From: Bettongia penicillata ogilbyi
Lineage: Eukaryota > Chordata > Mammalia > Diprotodontia > Potoroidae
NCBI GenBank assembly: GCA_023548195.1
Contig: JAJHZJ010000028.1
Coordinates: 3,111,001-3,175,000 of the forward strand
Direction of reading: 5' to 3'
DNA: 64,000 nucleotides
In this document: piece after piece, positions 11,199-22,984 of the stretch
Layout of the letters: every line of letters begins with the position of its first letter
How positions within the stretch are numbered: the first letter of the stretch is position 1
Notes under the pieces: generated by a model
The model's database searches: none
Seen by the model: the letters and a program-made list of their open reading frames with translations, nothing else
Told to the model about the DNA's origin: nothing
Made by a program: the position numbers and the translations under genes

Positions 11199-11375
11199 AC
11201 TGGAGTGGTTTGCCATTTGCTTCTCCAGTTCATTTTGCAGATGAAGGGTTAATTGACTTGCCTGAAGTCAACACAGCTAGTGAGTGTCTGAGACTAGATT
11301 TGAACTCAGGAAGTTGAGTCTTCCTGAATCCAGGTCTGGCTCTCTATCCACTGTACCACCTAGCTGCCTTTGTAA
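11199..11375 (-). mobile_element. MAR1-type SINE lacking its 3' tail
   Basis: Antisense: it begins abruptly actggagtggtttgcc, then cttctccagttcattttgca, and ends tgtaccacctagctgcc. The usual gttcagtc...ccca tail is absent, and the sequence joins the 5' end of a BovB-like RTE directly. Confidence 0.8.
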
Positions 11376-11379
11376 CTTA

Positions 11380-11832
11380 GCTCCCTACCTTTCCAGTCTC
11401 CTTAGACCTTAATCTTTCTTATATGCTTTTTGACTCAGTGACTCTGGCCACTTGGCTTTTCTACAAACAAGAAACTATCCCATTCTTAGGGCATTTTCTC
11501 TGGCCATCCCCTGTACCTGGAATGCTCTCCATCTTTTACTCTGGCTGTTGACCTCACTGGCTTCCTTTAAGCTCCATTTAGAATATCATCTTTTAGAGGA
11601 AGCCTTTCTCAACCCTTCTTAATTCTAGCTCCCTTCCCTCTGTTAATTATTTACAATTTTTTCTTATATATGGCTTGCTTTGTACATTCTTGTTTTTATA
11701 TTGTCTCCCCATTAGATTATAAGTTCCTTGAGGTCAAAGAATGTATTTTCCCTCTTTTTGCATATCCAGCACTTGGTATATTGCCTAGCACATAGGAGGT
11801 TCTTAACAAATGTTAATTGATTGATTGATTAT
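11380..11832 (+). mobile_element. L2 LINE 3' part
   Basis: It reads atttctctggccatcccc-like text (ctctggccatcccctgtacc), aggaagcctttctcaaccct and attagattataagttccttg, ending acataggaggttcttaacaa. Confidence 0.8.
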
Positions 11833-12599
11833 TCATTCTGTTGAACTTGGGTTTAAGGGGAAAGTGGCAGATTTTCAGTGATGTTAGCATCTTTGGAATT
11901 TTACTGATAAATCTCATCTCCATTAATTAAAAAAAAGCTAGATGCCGGCTTAATTGCTGCCTGCCAATCCTTCCTTTTCTGTCTCACATGGTTATAGTTT
12001 GTTGCCCCACTCTCTCTCAGTTCACTGTGCTATGATGTATAGCTTATGATGATTTGATGTGAGTGAATAATAACATAATTCAGTGCTGGAAGTGAGAGAA
12101 AGAAAAGGGAAGTGGGAGATCTCATGTACTATTTCAGTTGAGGAAACAAGGAAACAGGATGCTTTAAGTATTAGACATGATCCTTTTAGGCAATATTGCT
12201 AAACTTTAGTATTATGAATTTAGATCTTCCTGAAAAGGTTCACTGATACCACACCTTAGGCACTCTGCCAAACACCACATGTCATAAACAGGGACTCTGC
12301 AAATCAGCTCATACACTTTGACATCAGTAGTGTCCCTTGTGTCTACTCCTTCATTTAATTATTCTCTTTCTTCTAATTCTGGCTTCTTCTTAAATAACAG
12401 GAGGATAAGGGGGGAAAGGAAAAATTGTTACCCATGAGAAAAAAATCTGCAGAAATCATGTCTTTATGATAAACTTTTAAATAACTAATATTTTCTTTTT
12501 TAAGTGGAAATGAAAATCATTCAAAAAACATCCATCTTTGAAATGAATTATTTTATAGGAAATTTGTTTTCATTTTTCCTATTTTCATTTTGGCTTATT

Positions 12600-12716
12600 A
12601 GTCCATTAGCTAATAATCATCTATTACATGCCAGATAGTGTGCCAGGACCAGAAGTCATAGATGTAGGGTTTGGCATTGACCCCTTCCTTCCTGAACTCA
12701 ACATGCTTATCAGGCA
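12600..12716 (-). mobile_element. L2 3' end
   Basis: Antisense: ataatcatctattacatgcc and agatagtgtgccaggaccag, with a decayed remainder. Confidence 0.5.
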
Positions 12717-12734
12717 TCTTGTTCTTTTGAAAGC

Positions 12735-13420
12735 ATTTTTAAATTCCAAACTTTAAAAAAAGAGCTTTTCCATACATAGGACACAAAAAGAATTCTATAT
12801 GAAACTGTGACTATTTTGTATCACTTGCATTTTTAAAAATGTATAATAAAATTCTACATGTTACATTCACAATTATTCTGTTTGACCTGTTCTCTTCAGT
12901 GCATTTTTAAAATGTTGCAATGGATCCTTTTTTTGTATAACTGCTAGCTTCCACCCCTCTCTTCTCACCTTCCCCCCAATTAATCTAGAGTAAGAAGGGG
13001 GTAGGGAAAGTTTGTAACTAGCAATAGTAAAGCAAAACAAATCCATACTGTGGTTGTGTTCAAAAATTCATGGCTAACTTGTGTCCATGATTTCTCTGTT
13101 AGGGGGTGGTTAATGCAATTCTAGGTTTTCTGGAGATGGTTTTGAGCAAAGCTTTTATATCCTTCAAAGTTGCTTTTCTTAACTGTATTGTTCTCTTTAT
13201 ATAGTTTTCCCCACTCCTGGTTCTACTCACTTTGCTCTGCAACATAGTATTCTGGGTTCTCTGAAATTATATCTTTTGTCATTTCTTATGGCACAGAATT
13301 CCATTATATTCATAAAATAATTTACTCAGCCTTAATTATATTAATTTTAGCTTTTTGATTTTATATTTGATTGTTCTCTGATTGTTTTATATATATTAAG
13401 ATTGTCTTTCCAGCAATGCT
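12735..13420 (-). mobile_element. Antisense L1 3' end
   Basis: It reads tttccccactcctggttcta, ctcactttgctctgcaacat, atttcttatggcacagaatt, ccattatattcataaaataa. Confidence 0.75.
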
Positions 13421-13829
13421 TAAGATCATCACAAGGTGAAAAAACATGTGAAGTTCATGGAGCTATATATAGGGGGTACCCATATGATAAGATCCATTGA
13501 AGTAACTGAGGTGTATTTCCACCATCTTGGCAGAGGTGACTGTGGGTGTAGAATACATATACTGTAAGATTTTTTTTCTGATATATTTATTTATTAGTTT
13601 TGCTAAACTGCTTTTAAAATGCTTTTTTATAACAGGTGGTTGTCTGAGAAGGGAAGGGGATATGTAAAAACAAAAGGTGACAAAATTCATTTTAGAAAAG
13701 AAATATTGAGGTATGAATATTAACAGGTCCATCTACCTTCATAATTATTTCTCATATGCTCCTGTCTGGTTTGAATACAAGTTTTTTTCAGTTCACCTTC
13801 TCATATCCCAGGTTCAAATGCCAAAATTA

Positions 13830-13864
13830 TAAAGTGATATATATATATATATGTATATATATAT
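13830..13864. repeat. (TA)n microsatellite
   Basis: A short TA run broken by one TG. Confidence 0.9.
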
Positions 13865-13984
13865 TTTGAAACATAAAGTATATAGAATTTTTTTGTTTTT
13901 ACCAAATCTCAACATGTATTCTTAAAAAGCAGTTTTGAAAAAAAATATGAAATTAAAATATAAATAAAAGAAAGGGGAAAGGGA

Positions 13985-14060
13985 AATGAATTCAACACAG
14001 CTGGAGCCCTATCTCTTTAGGTTCAAGCCTCCTCCCCTTTATTTGACAATTGAGTCAAGG
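13985..14060 (+). repeat. Direct repeat, left copy
   Basis: It reads atgaattcaacacagctgga, then tttaggttcaagcctcctcc and tttgacaattgag. It matches 15287-15362 at roughly 84 percent by eye. Confidence 0.75.
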
Positions 14061-14309
14061 AAAGGCTTAGAGGATTTGACTGCCACAGATAAGGGAGGGA
14101 AGGAAGGAATAAACCAATGGCAAAAAAAGAAAATACTAGTGTGGTATCCATGTTTGTCTTTTATTTTTTTAAAAGTCTCCTTCCTATCCTGCTATACTCT
14201 AAATGGATCCTCATTTATAGTAAACAAATATGATCAGAAAAACTGCATCAGAGCAGAGGGGTAGTATAATCATAAAGTTTAAAATTAATACAAAGCCTTT
14301 GAAGTGGAC

Positions 14310-15275
14310 TTTTTATTCTAAAGTCAAATTTCATTTTATTTTCAAATCTGTATTCTCTTTCCACACCTCCAGGCTCCTCATTGAGAAAGCAAAAAAAATA
14401 GAACCTGATATAACCATGTAGTCGAGCAAAAGACTCCCCTTATTGTCCCTGCCCCTCCCCCCCAATTAATATTCCTCTGTTTGCACTCTGAGTCTCTATC
14501 ATGTTTCATCATGAGTCCTTTGGAACTGTAGTTGATGATTGTACTGATCAAAATTCCCAAGTCTTTTGTTGTTCATCTTTACAATGTTGCTATTATTGTA
14601 CTCTAGTCCTACTCACTTCAAATTGTATCAGTTCATACAAGTCATTATGTTGATCAGTAACTAAGTCTTTTAAAGTTGATTATCTTTACATTATTTCTGT
14701 TACATGTAGCTTATTCTCCTGGCTCGCTCATTTCACTTTGCATCAGTTCATACAAGTCTTCCCAGATCTTTTTGGAACTATCCCTTTCATCATTTCTTAC
14801 AGCACAGTAATACTCCATCACATTTATATTCAATACTTGGGATATATATGTAAACTTATGTATACATATATATGTATATATACACACATAAAAAAATATA
14901 TATGTATAGATTTTACACAGGAGACATTTTTTCTCTTTCTCTGATCTCTTTGTAGCATAGTAGCAGTATCGTAGGGTCAAAGGATATGCACAGCTCAGTA
15001 GTTTTTTGGGCATACTTCCATATTACTTTTCTGAATGACTGAACTAGTTTACAATTTCACCAACAGTGCAGTAATGTTCATATTTCTACAAACCCCTCCA
15101 ATGTGTCATTTTCCATTTTGGGTGAGTCAAACTTTGCAAATCTGATGGACTTGAGGAAGTACCTCAGAGTTGTTTTAATTTGAATTTCTATAATTGTTAG
15201 TGATTTAAAGCATTTTATATGACTTTTGATAGTTTGTATTTCTTCCTGTGAAAAATGTCTATTCATAGCCTTTGA
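14310..15275 (-). mobile_element. Antisense L1 3' end
   Basis: It reads tcatgagtcctttggaactg, ttcatacaagtcttcccaga, cacagtaatactccatcaca, ctcagagttgttttaatttg, gaaaaatgtctattcatagc. A (TA)n run lies inside at about 14840-14910. It is flanked by a 75-bp direct repeat (13985 and 15287). Confidence 0.85.
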
Positions 15276-15286
15276 AGTCTAGATAA

Positions 15287-15362
15287 ATGAATCCAGCACA
15301 GCTGGATCCCTGTCTTTTTAAGTTCTTGCCTCCTACTCTTTATCTGACAATTGAGCCAAACC
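15287..15362 (+). repeat. Direct repeat, right copy
   Basis: It reads atgaatccagcacagctgga, then tttaagttcttgcctcctac and tctgacaattgag. It pairs with 13985-14060; the L1 at 14310-15275 lies between. Confidence 0.75.
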
Positions 15363-15794
15363 AGAGAAGTCCTAATAGAAGATTACTGAAATTGGTAATA
15401 TAATGGATTGGGATGTTCCTTAACTCAAGCAATACTGGGTTAAGAATATTTGGAGTCTGCTGTGGGCTGTTCCATGTTATGCAATCAAGAAACCAAGCCT
15501 CTCCTGGTGTTTCATTGTGTATAAGGGTAGGAGAAATAGGACACGGAGAGAAGGGGAAAGTCCATTTTTGAAGTTTATACATTTTAACAAGTAAGGATCT
15601 TTGGTAGTAAAAGTGTTCCCACTCAGTAAAAATTTTCTACTGATGCTGAATTGTAGTTGGTAAAATAGAACATAAGCAACATGTGCCTGGAGGAGGGTCA
15701 TCATCCCCAAAATTTGCCTCTGTTCTCCAAATAAGATTACCAACTTTCTCACCCATTTGCCAGGCACTTGTTTGTAGTCTTAGCTACTGGGGAA

Positions 15795-16865
15795 TTCCCA
15801 CCAGATTGTAAGCTTCTTGAGAGCAGGGATTCTTATTGTTATTTTTTGTATCTTTATTTGTATCTTTAGCATTCACTAGCACAGAGCATGGCACACAGAA
15901 AGCATTTAGTAAATGTTTATAGATTGAGTGACTGATTGACTGTAAGGTGACTTTCCATCTACTCTACATGTATCTTACATTATCCTATTTATGCATGTGT
16001 TATCTCCTCATTAGAATGTAAGCTCTTTTCAGGCAGGCACTGTTTGCTTTTTCTTTGTATCCTCAGCACTTAGCACAGAGCCTAAGTGCTTTGGTATTAG
16101 TGTTGCTTGTGGTCTGCCAAAAGAAGATTTTGTTGACAGATTTCAAGATAACCATCCATTTTCTCTGCATGTATCTTGTATGCAGGCTGTCTTCCTGATT
16201 AGAATGTAATCTCTTCGATAGTTGGCGCTAATGACTTTTTCTTTGAATTCCCTGTGTTTTGTATAGTATCTGGCACATAGTAAATGTTTGATAAATGCTT
16301 GTTTATTGATAAACATTGGCTAGAAATCTACAGGGTTATGGACAGTGGCTAATGAACAATTAAGGCATCTCTCGCATATGTAGCTAAGACTATTTTGAGA
16401 TCTAAAACACTAAGTGTGAAATAAGTACAAAGGGCTTAGATTCTGTTTCAACCACAACCTTACATTTCCTTGAACAAGACACACCATCTCTCAACTTTTG
16501 ACATTTTCTCTGGCTGTCCCCAATGTCTGAAATGCCTTTCTTCTTTGTGACTTCTGACTTCCCTTCCTTCCCTCCAGTCCCAGCTAAAATCCAACCTTCT
16601 ACAGGAAGTCTTTCCCAGTCCCTCTTCATTCTAGTGCCATCCCTCAGTTAATTATTTCCTATTTGTCCTGTATGTAGCTTTTTTACACGTGTGTGTTTGC
16701 ATATTTTTTCCCCCTTTAGATTAAGAGCACCTCAAGGGCAGAGACTGTTTTTTGCCTTCTTTGTATCCTTAATGTTTTTAGCGCGTTGTGCTTGATGGAC
16801 TCAAGGCATCATGTGCCTGGCACATAGTAGACACTTAATAAGTGCTTATTGATTGAATGACTATT
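15795..16865 (+). mobile_element. Cluster of four L2 3' ends in the same orientation
   Basis: The separate 3' ends are at about 15795-15948 (gattgtaagcttcttgagag), 16003-16088 (agaatgtaagctcttttcag), 16190-16315 (tctggcacatagtaaatgtt) and 16500-16865. The last is the longest and includes aaatccaaccttctacagga and ctggcacatagtagacactt. All are sense. Confidence 0.75.
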
Positions 16866-17158
16866 TACAAGCCACTTTTTATTAATGTGTCAGACTCTTC
16901 AATTATGATATAGGAATACTAATGCAAACTCTCCTCTTTTTGAGACAGGGATGTGGTAAGGATGAATGAGGAATGTTTGAAAGGCATTTTGGATGTTAGC
17001 TCAAAGTAGCAAGCATGGTCAATCTTAGCATAGTATTCAGAGAAACCCAAGTAGGAAAGAGTGGGACTTATGACTCACATTCGAAATGGAAGTGAAACTT
17101 TTCTAATTAACCACTGTGAAAGTATTTCACTCTCGTTTTTATTTTGTGGTTTCTTCAG

Positions 17159-17454
17159 TTCTGGACTTCAGCGATCCCTTCAGTACCGAAGTGAAGCCAA
17201 GGATTCTGCTTATGGGACTAAGGAGAAGCGGCAAGTCATCTATTCAGAAAGTTGTCTTTCACAAGATGTCACCCAATGAAACCCTGTTCTTGGAGAGCAC
17301 TAATAAGATATGCCGAGAAGATGTCTCCAACAGTTCCTTTGTTAACTTTCAGATTTGGGATTTTCCAGGTCAAATTGACTTTTTTGACCCTACGTTTGAC
17401 TATGAGATGATCTTCAGGGGCACAGGAGCACTGATATTTGTTATTGATTCCCAG
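17159..17454 (+). CDS. RRAGD: RRAGD coding exon 2 (RagD GTPase, P-loop and switch regions)
   Basis: This exon follows a polypyrimidine tract ending ttcttcag and is followed by the donor gtaaag. It opens in phase 1, because the first two bases complete a Val codon begun in exon 1, and ends on a full Gln codon. It encodes 98 whole residues starting [20 protein letters not shown]1 (P-loop) is GLRRSGKSS, the switch I stretch is LFLESTNK, and G3 is [14 protein letters not shown] and FVIDSQ match RagD; RagC has IYKDDISN and YVIDAQ (both recalled, not searched). RagD is a Ras-related GTPase that pairs with RagA or RagB on the lysosome, is tethered by Ragulator, and recruits mTORC1 via Raptor. The P-loop Ser pair and the Pro of WDFPGQ are sites of dominant human RRAGD kidney and heart disease mutations; here they are wild type. 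A longer frame starting with ATG at 17116 is only intron read-through. Confidence 0.97.
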
Positions 17455-18284
17455 GTAAAGTTAAAGATCTAAGGTCAGCACTCAGAGCCATAACTAGGAT
17501 AGAGTGATTGGGGCTTTGCTCCAAAGTACCAAACTGAGAGTGTACTGAAAGTATTTTTCAGTTCATAAGCATTGTAGAAACAATAGGGCTTAGCCTTTGT
17601 GCCTAGTTATCAAGAAAATTTATATAAAATAGGAAGGTATCAGATATCCCACTTCTTTTCCTCTACTGAATGCCAGGTAAGTTATTCCCCAAGCTGGCCC
17701 CATCCTAATGCCCAACTTGTCTCATCAGTGTTCTCCCTAACAATATCCTGCATTTACAGTTGATTTGAGGATGTGTTTCCTGCCACTTGTCCTGGGTTTA
17801 GTTTGTGATATCTCTGGTATAAAAATTCCAAGTTATAGCTCTGTCAGAGCTGCATATTAACCTATGAAAGCTACTACCCTACTTATAGATGGGAGTACAT
17901 CCTAAAAGTTAAATTTTAATTTGGTCCCTTGAAACCCAGAATGCATTTTCCAATTGAATAATATAACAAATAGCCCACAAAAGCCCACTCTATTAAGATG
18001 GATTGAAATATAGTACTATGTCTTGGCAAACAAGGTGATCTTTCATCATGCCCTTCATTTTGTGCAGGGCCCTCCTCTGTAGTACTCCATAGTAGTACTC
18101 CCAATTTTTCTCTTCTCTTCTTACCCTCAATCAAAAGTTACTTCTCCCATTCCCTTTCTTCAGGACCCAAATTTTCATTGTAACTATTTTTTTTTGTATT
18201 TTTTTTGATACAATAGATATTACCAAACAAATACTCAAACATTACCCCAACAAAATTATATTTCCCAAAACATGTCATCCGCCC

Positions 18285-18285
<1 letters not shown>

Positions 18286-18323
<38 letters not shown>
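18286..18323. repeat. (CA)n microsatellite
   Basis: About 19 uninterrupted CA units, likely polymorphic. Confidence 0.97.
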
Positions 18324-18325
<2 letters not shown>

Positions 18326-20424
18326 CATTCCTGAAATATGTCACTGTACATTTTCCCTTTTTAGATAGGATATGTGTTTTGGTTCCATTTTCTGAATAAA
18401 CTAAGCTAGGATATTTGTTAATGACCTATCACTTAATAAGTTAAGCCTTAGAGGCTATCTAGTTCTATTTAAACAAGGATTCTTGAAAACATAATGCTGT
18501 AATGCCTAAGAATCACCAAGGGTTTTAGTTACCTTAGCAAGCCATTAGGGTTGCTTAATTCCATCCCTGGAAAGTTCTACTGTAGTGCACATCATGATGT
18601 GCTATGGAATCTCCTGGGATTTTGAAAACTGTACCAGGAGAGTACATATTTTGGCAGGTTATATCATGCAAAGCTGTAGCTAAAAAATTCATCCCCAAGT
18701 GTCTGTTCTGCTGTTAGTGAGCCCCTCCTCACTCTGAAGCTGAGCCCCAGGAAAAAAGTTGTCATCTCTCATGGCAATGAAAGCCAAGAAAAATACAAAA
18801 TGGTCCCTTGCCAGTCCCCTTCTTCTATAGTGACAGCAACAGAATGGCAGAAAAGAAGGCTGAGAGGGAAAAGATTCCAGTTTTTAGGCCACCTAGAAAT
18901 GTTAATTCAGTTGTTGATAAATTAAATGTGAGCTCAGTGCCAAACAGGTAGACTGGAGGCACTGAATCTAGTTACTTTAAATTTTCCCTTTAAATGAAAG
19001 CATAAGACAAAAAGAAGTTGCAGCTAAAGGGATAGATGGCTTGCAGGTACTCCTTGGAGAGGTAGTGTTTGGAATTGATTTGACTGTATACTCAAAAGCA
19101 AAAAAAAAAGAATTCATGGGACAGTTGGATATCTGTACATGTATCAGTACAAGTATTTACTAAAAGACCCCCACAAAAATAATTGCAGTTTATGCATGAA
19201 CATCTATCACAAAAAATCAGGATGTGGAGAAATTCTATGAGAAAACTAGATATTATTCTTCAAATTAGATTGACATGTATTTTAGTATGAAAACATGGGC
19301 ATAAGAGAGGATGGTGAAAATTATCTTGGAAAATATGTCTCAGGTGAAAGGTTTCAAAACAACACAAAAGCATCATACTCATACAACATGAATATTTTAA
19401 GAACATAATTGAGATATTGGATATGGCAGGAGCTAAATTGTAAACAAAAGTAACTATATTTTATTAAAGGAAACAATTTCTAACTGAAGTGGAAATCATT
19501 CCCAATAACTGTTTGTGTTTGGTCAGACCAACTGACAAACATTTACTAAGTTGGTGGCACTGTGGCCACCAATTAACTTGTTAGAGCTAGGATCAAAATT
19601 GACAAAAATATAGAAGATGAAAAATGAGGGGGGGAAAAGACATGCCATGCCATCAAAATATTTCTCACTTGGCCTATTTAAAAAGTAGTTGATTGCAAAA
19701 AATGAGAAGTAGGGGAAGAAGCAGACATTAATACAAGTTTAACCATTTCCTGAAGTTTAGTTGGTATAAATTATTTGCCAGAATGAAGAGATCAAAAAGT
19801 CTAGATTTAATATTAGCCAGCAAGCATTTGCTTTCTTTGACAAGAAAAAAGATATGGCAACCAAAGTCAACATCTGTTTAGGATAGAAACTAATTTGTTG
19901 AATTTAATAGAGAAGGAAAATTATCAGTAGCATTGTTTCACAAAAGTGAGAAGCAGTGAAGGGATAAACAAGTTTAAAGAAATTTAGTGAGAACTCAAAA
20001 TAAGAAAGGTAATTTTGTGGGCATTTAAGGATAGAACTGGAAGAAAGACAACAGACAAAATATGGAAAAATCTGTAAACATTTTTGTAATAAACTTTTTC
20101 CCCCTTCAATGATAGTACAGCAAGCCACATTTGGACTCCAACATCACAATCTTGGGTGAATTGCTTGAGGAAGTGGAACTGATACTAAAGAAAACAAAAA
20201 TGGGAAAAGTAGTGAGATCAAACTGAAAAAGTCAAAGTTTTAAGGTTTTTGGGAGACTGATTCTCAAAGTGTATAAAGAATGGAGAATGCCAAAAATATA
20301 GGAAAAAATCTAAGACTATTTTTTTTTTACCAAAATTCAATGAGGGGAATATCAGTAACTTTTATGTTAGGAACTCCATATGTCTACTTACTAATATTAT
20401 CTTGAAAATAATCTATATAAGCAT

Positions 20425-20930
20425 TGAAGACATGCTGGATGAAATTATAGCAAGCTTTTACAAGTGATATTCCACAGTAGACCACATCTCTACAATCATA
20501 ATTGACTGAAAGGATCAGATCACAAGATTCCACTGTGCTTATTGTTTGCTCACTACAAAAAAATTACTCTTCTCCAGTATGATGCTTTCTATGTTCATGT
20601 CATAATCATAGAAGATTCCTTAAAATATGTAACAACATATATAACTGTTTAATGACCATCCAATTATTAATAACAAGCTTCAAGGACATGTTTGATGAAG
20701 ACATGGCAAGCTTTCATGAGTGACATTCCACATAGACCACATCTCTACAATCATAATTGATTAAAAGGATCAGATATAGTATAAAATTCCACTGTGTTTA
20801 CTGTTTGAAGACTACAAAAATATCTGACACTTCTCCAATATGGTGCCTCCCATATTCATGTCATGATCATACAAAAAACAACATAGAGCTATTCAATGGC
20901 TGATTAGTAATATGAGGTTTCTATATGTTC
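20425..20930 (+). repeat. Internal tandem duplication, period about 255 bp
   Basis: The segment agaccacatctctacaatca occurs at 20479 and again at 20734. The similarity extends upstream (acatg..ggatgaa) and downstream (ttccactgtgcttattgttt, with ttactgttt in the second copy; atattcatgtcat). It is a duplication inside the RTE remnant. Confidence 0.8.
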
Positions 20931-21225
20931 ACCAAAGATATTTGACACTGTCATGAAGCATCCTTCATGGACTTCATGAACTCAGAACTGAGTTCAAATC
21001 AAAGAGGGATTCACTGTAAATCTCTAGATGTGCTTGTTTGCAGGTGACATTTTGCTGATGTCAGGTGCCAAATACTGCGGAGCCTACTAAATGAAATCCA
21101 CAACAAATCAAAAGATTTCAACTTAACTATACACTGGGAAGAATCAAGTGGATGTAGAATTTTTAGTGTCCAGACTGTGATGTGCAGTTGGATGGACAAC
21201 CAGAGATGTGATCCATTAGTATAAG

Positions 21226-21241
21226 ATATATATATATATAT

Positions 21242-21293
<52 letters not shown>

Positions 21294-21315
21294 GTGTATG
21301 TATGTGTATATATTA
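21226..21315. repeat. (TA)n microsatellite inside the degenerate RTE
   Basis: A TA run with one ACAC interruption, followed by TGTGTATG units. It lies within the RT-encoding remnant. Confidence 0.95.
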
Positions 21316-22397
21316 AATAGGCATTTCAGATGAATAGTGTGTGGACCCAGAATCAATTGGAAGAGGAGGAGAGAGCAAATTGGATTGCCTTTGGGAAACT
21401 GCATTTTAAAAAAATCCCCAAGTTTCTCCCTGAAGCTAAGACTCATTTTTAAAATACCATTGTTCTTCCAGGGATGACTGCATCAAGGGGTACTACCATC
21501 TCAAAAGGATAAAAATTGAGAATCATTCAAAAGGGTATCTAGAGATCTATCTTATGCAGGAAGAGTTTGGAAGGCATTACAAACAAGGAATTACACAAAA
21601 ATGGTGTAAAGGCTATCAGAGAAACGCATAGCTGTAAAAGAAAGGCAATCTCAGTAAGAGGGAGGAATAACTGATGGAAAGCCTACAGACCCCATTAATA
21701 TCCAGCCATTATCAAGAAAAATTTAAGAAGGCCTCTCCCCCATGGGTCAGCCCTTTCTAGTAGATTTCAAGAGGATATGGACAAGAATTACATAGGATGA
21801 GCTGGCCTGAGTGGACTCTGATCAGTGTGATTGAAGGGAGTGCCCACAATGATAAGATCACAGATTCTTTGGAATATAATTTCACTATGTACAGGGCTGT
21901 GTCTTCACATAAAATCCTGAGTTTTGAAGGGGAGAAAATGGTTCATGACCAACATCCACAGCCAGCAGTCAAAGAGTTGCTATGCCTCTTCAGAGGCAAA
22001 GCAGGGGTTATAGAATGAAGCAGTGTGTGGTAAGGGTAAAGTATGTCATGGGGTTTTTGGTTCTATTTGTGGCTTTCACTGGTACTATCCTTGGCAGTGA
22101 GTAGTTCAGAGCTCTTCCCAAACACTGAAGACTCCTAAGCCCCATAGCCCTTGTGAGGGGAAGTAGAATGAACCCTCTTATTCTCTTGGGTGTCTTTAAG
22201 AGATTGCCCTGTCTAGTCCCCATGGTGGACTTGATAAGAGTGAGATCATACATCTATATAGTGTTTCAAATGTGTTCCTAAAGACTCAGTGACCTTTCTA
22301 GATGACATGATCAGCCAAGAGATTTTGGGAAGCCAGAAATGAGTTATAGAACTACTGTAGATCCTGGGATGAAGATAAAAGGAATGAATGAATCACT

Positions 22398-22535
22398 GAG
22401 AGGAAAAGTATTCATTAAGTACTTACCGTGAACTGTGCTAAGCCCTGAAGATACAAATAGAAAAGTAAGATAGTCCCTGCTCTCAAGGATCTCACAGTCC
22501 AACAGAAGTAATGATGTGGGGCAGGTGGAAGGGCC
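22398..22535 (-). mobile_element. L2 3' end
   Basis: Antisense: agtattcattaagtacttac, aactgtgctaagccctgaag, tccctgctctcaaggatctc. Confidence 0.65.
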
Positions 22536-22707
22536 TGTGATCTGTAGCATGCAGCAACAAGGTTCAGATTGTGTAAGTAATTTGCCCAGGGACATACAGG
22601 TAGCAATAAATCATGCATTTCATTACATTTTAGGTAGAAGAATAAAAATGTGTATGTGTATGTGTGTGTACACACATAGAAACAGAGAAGAGAGCACATA
22701 AACAACA

Positions 22708-22872
22708 GATTAGCTCTTAAGAACAACCCTGTGAGGTAGGGGCTGTTATGTCCATTTAATAGGTGAGGAAACTGAGGCTGAGAGAGGTTCCCAATGTCAG
22801 TCTCAAAGCTTATAATAAATTTCTGAGGAGGGATTCTAACCCATAGTCTTCCTGACTCCAAGTCCCTTATCT
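22708..22872 (-). mobile_element. MIR
   Basis: Antisense: aacaaccctgtgaggtaggg, ggtgaggaaactgaggctga and gtcttcctgactccaagtcc. It follows an antisense L2 3' end at 22398-22535. Confidence 0.75.
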
Positions 22873-22984
22873 ACAAAGTTAGACTGTTTCTCAAAAGAAA
22901 GATTTGCCCCAGTTCATTTAAGAAGTTGATTTCCTTAGCTTCAGGAAAGTAAGAGCCACCAAGAAGTCTGATTTTAGTGCAGCA

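Larger units (their letters stand above)
1..17158 (+). other. RRAGD: Intron 1 of RRAGD (3' part only)
   Basis: No coding exon of RRAGD or another gene is recognisable here, and no CpG-rich first exon is seen. Since exon 2 begins in phase 1, this whole stretch is read as intron 1. Most of it is repeat. Stretches with no repeat or gene that I recognise are 284-544, 1321-2065, 2191-2324, 3019-3727, 3996-4708, 4816-5194, 5441-5892, 6028-6701, 8641-8955, 9359-10245, 11833-12599, 13421-13984, 14080-14309, 15370-15794 and 16866-17158. Several of these contain AT-rich or pyrimidine-rich runs. Part of 13440-13730 resembles neither L1 nor a SINE. Confidence 0.7.
19150..22020 (+). mobile_element. Degenerate RTE-type retrotransposon (endonuclease to RT)
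   Basis: Broken plus-strand frames match the RTE order. An endonuclease-like VEKFYEKLD and REDGENYLGKY lie near 19.2-19.4 kb. EVELILKKTKMGK at about 20.16-20.2 kb is the RT entry. STVDHISTI lies near 20.47 kb, and GDILLMSG-like then LLNEIH near 21.05 kb. Later come VQLDGQP near 21.19 kb and MSWPEWTLISVIEG near 21.8 kb. There are many stops and shifts. It carries an internal tandem duplication of about 255 bp (20425-20930) and a (TA)n expansion at 21226-21315. The 5' limit is uncertain and could reach 18.8 kb. Confidence 0.65.

Noticed and set aside
14941..14990. tRNA- or snRNA-like look of gtagcatagtagcagtatcg
   Set aside because: It aligns with the antisense L1 3' region around it; no complete cloverleaf or snRNA motif is seen.
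17061..17279. Second frame over exon 2 beginning MGLMTHIRNG
   Set aside because: It is out of phase with the RagD frame and has no recognisable motif; a shadow of the exon.
17116..17472. ATG-started frame covering RRAGD exon 2 with 14 extra N-terminal residues and a short tail
   Set aside because: The first residues come from the polypyrimidine tract before the splice acceptor and the last few from intron 2. It is read-through of an internal exon, not a separate protein.
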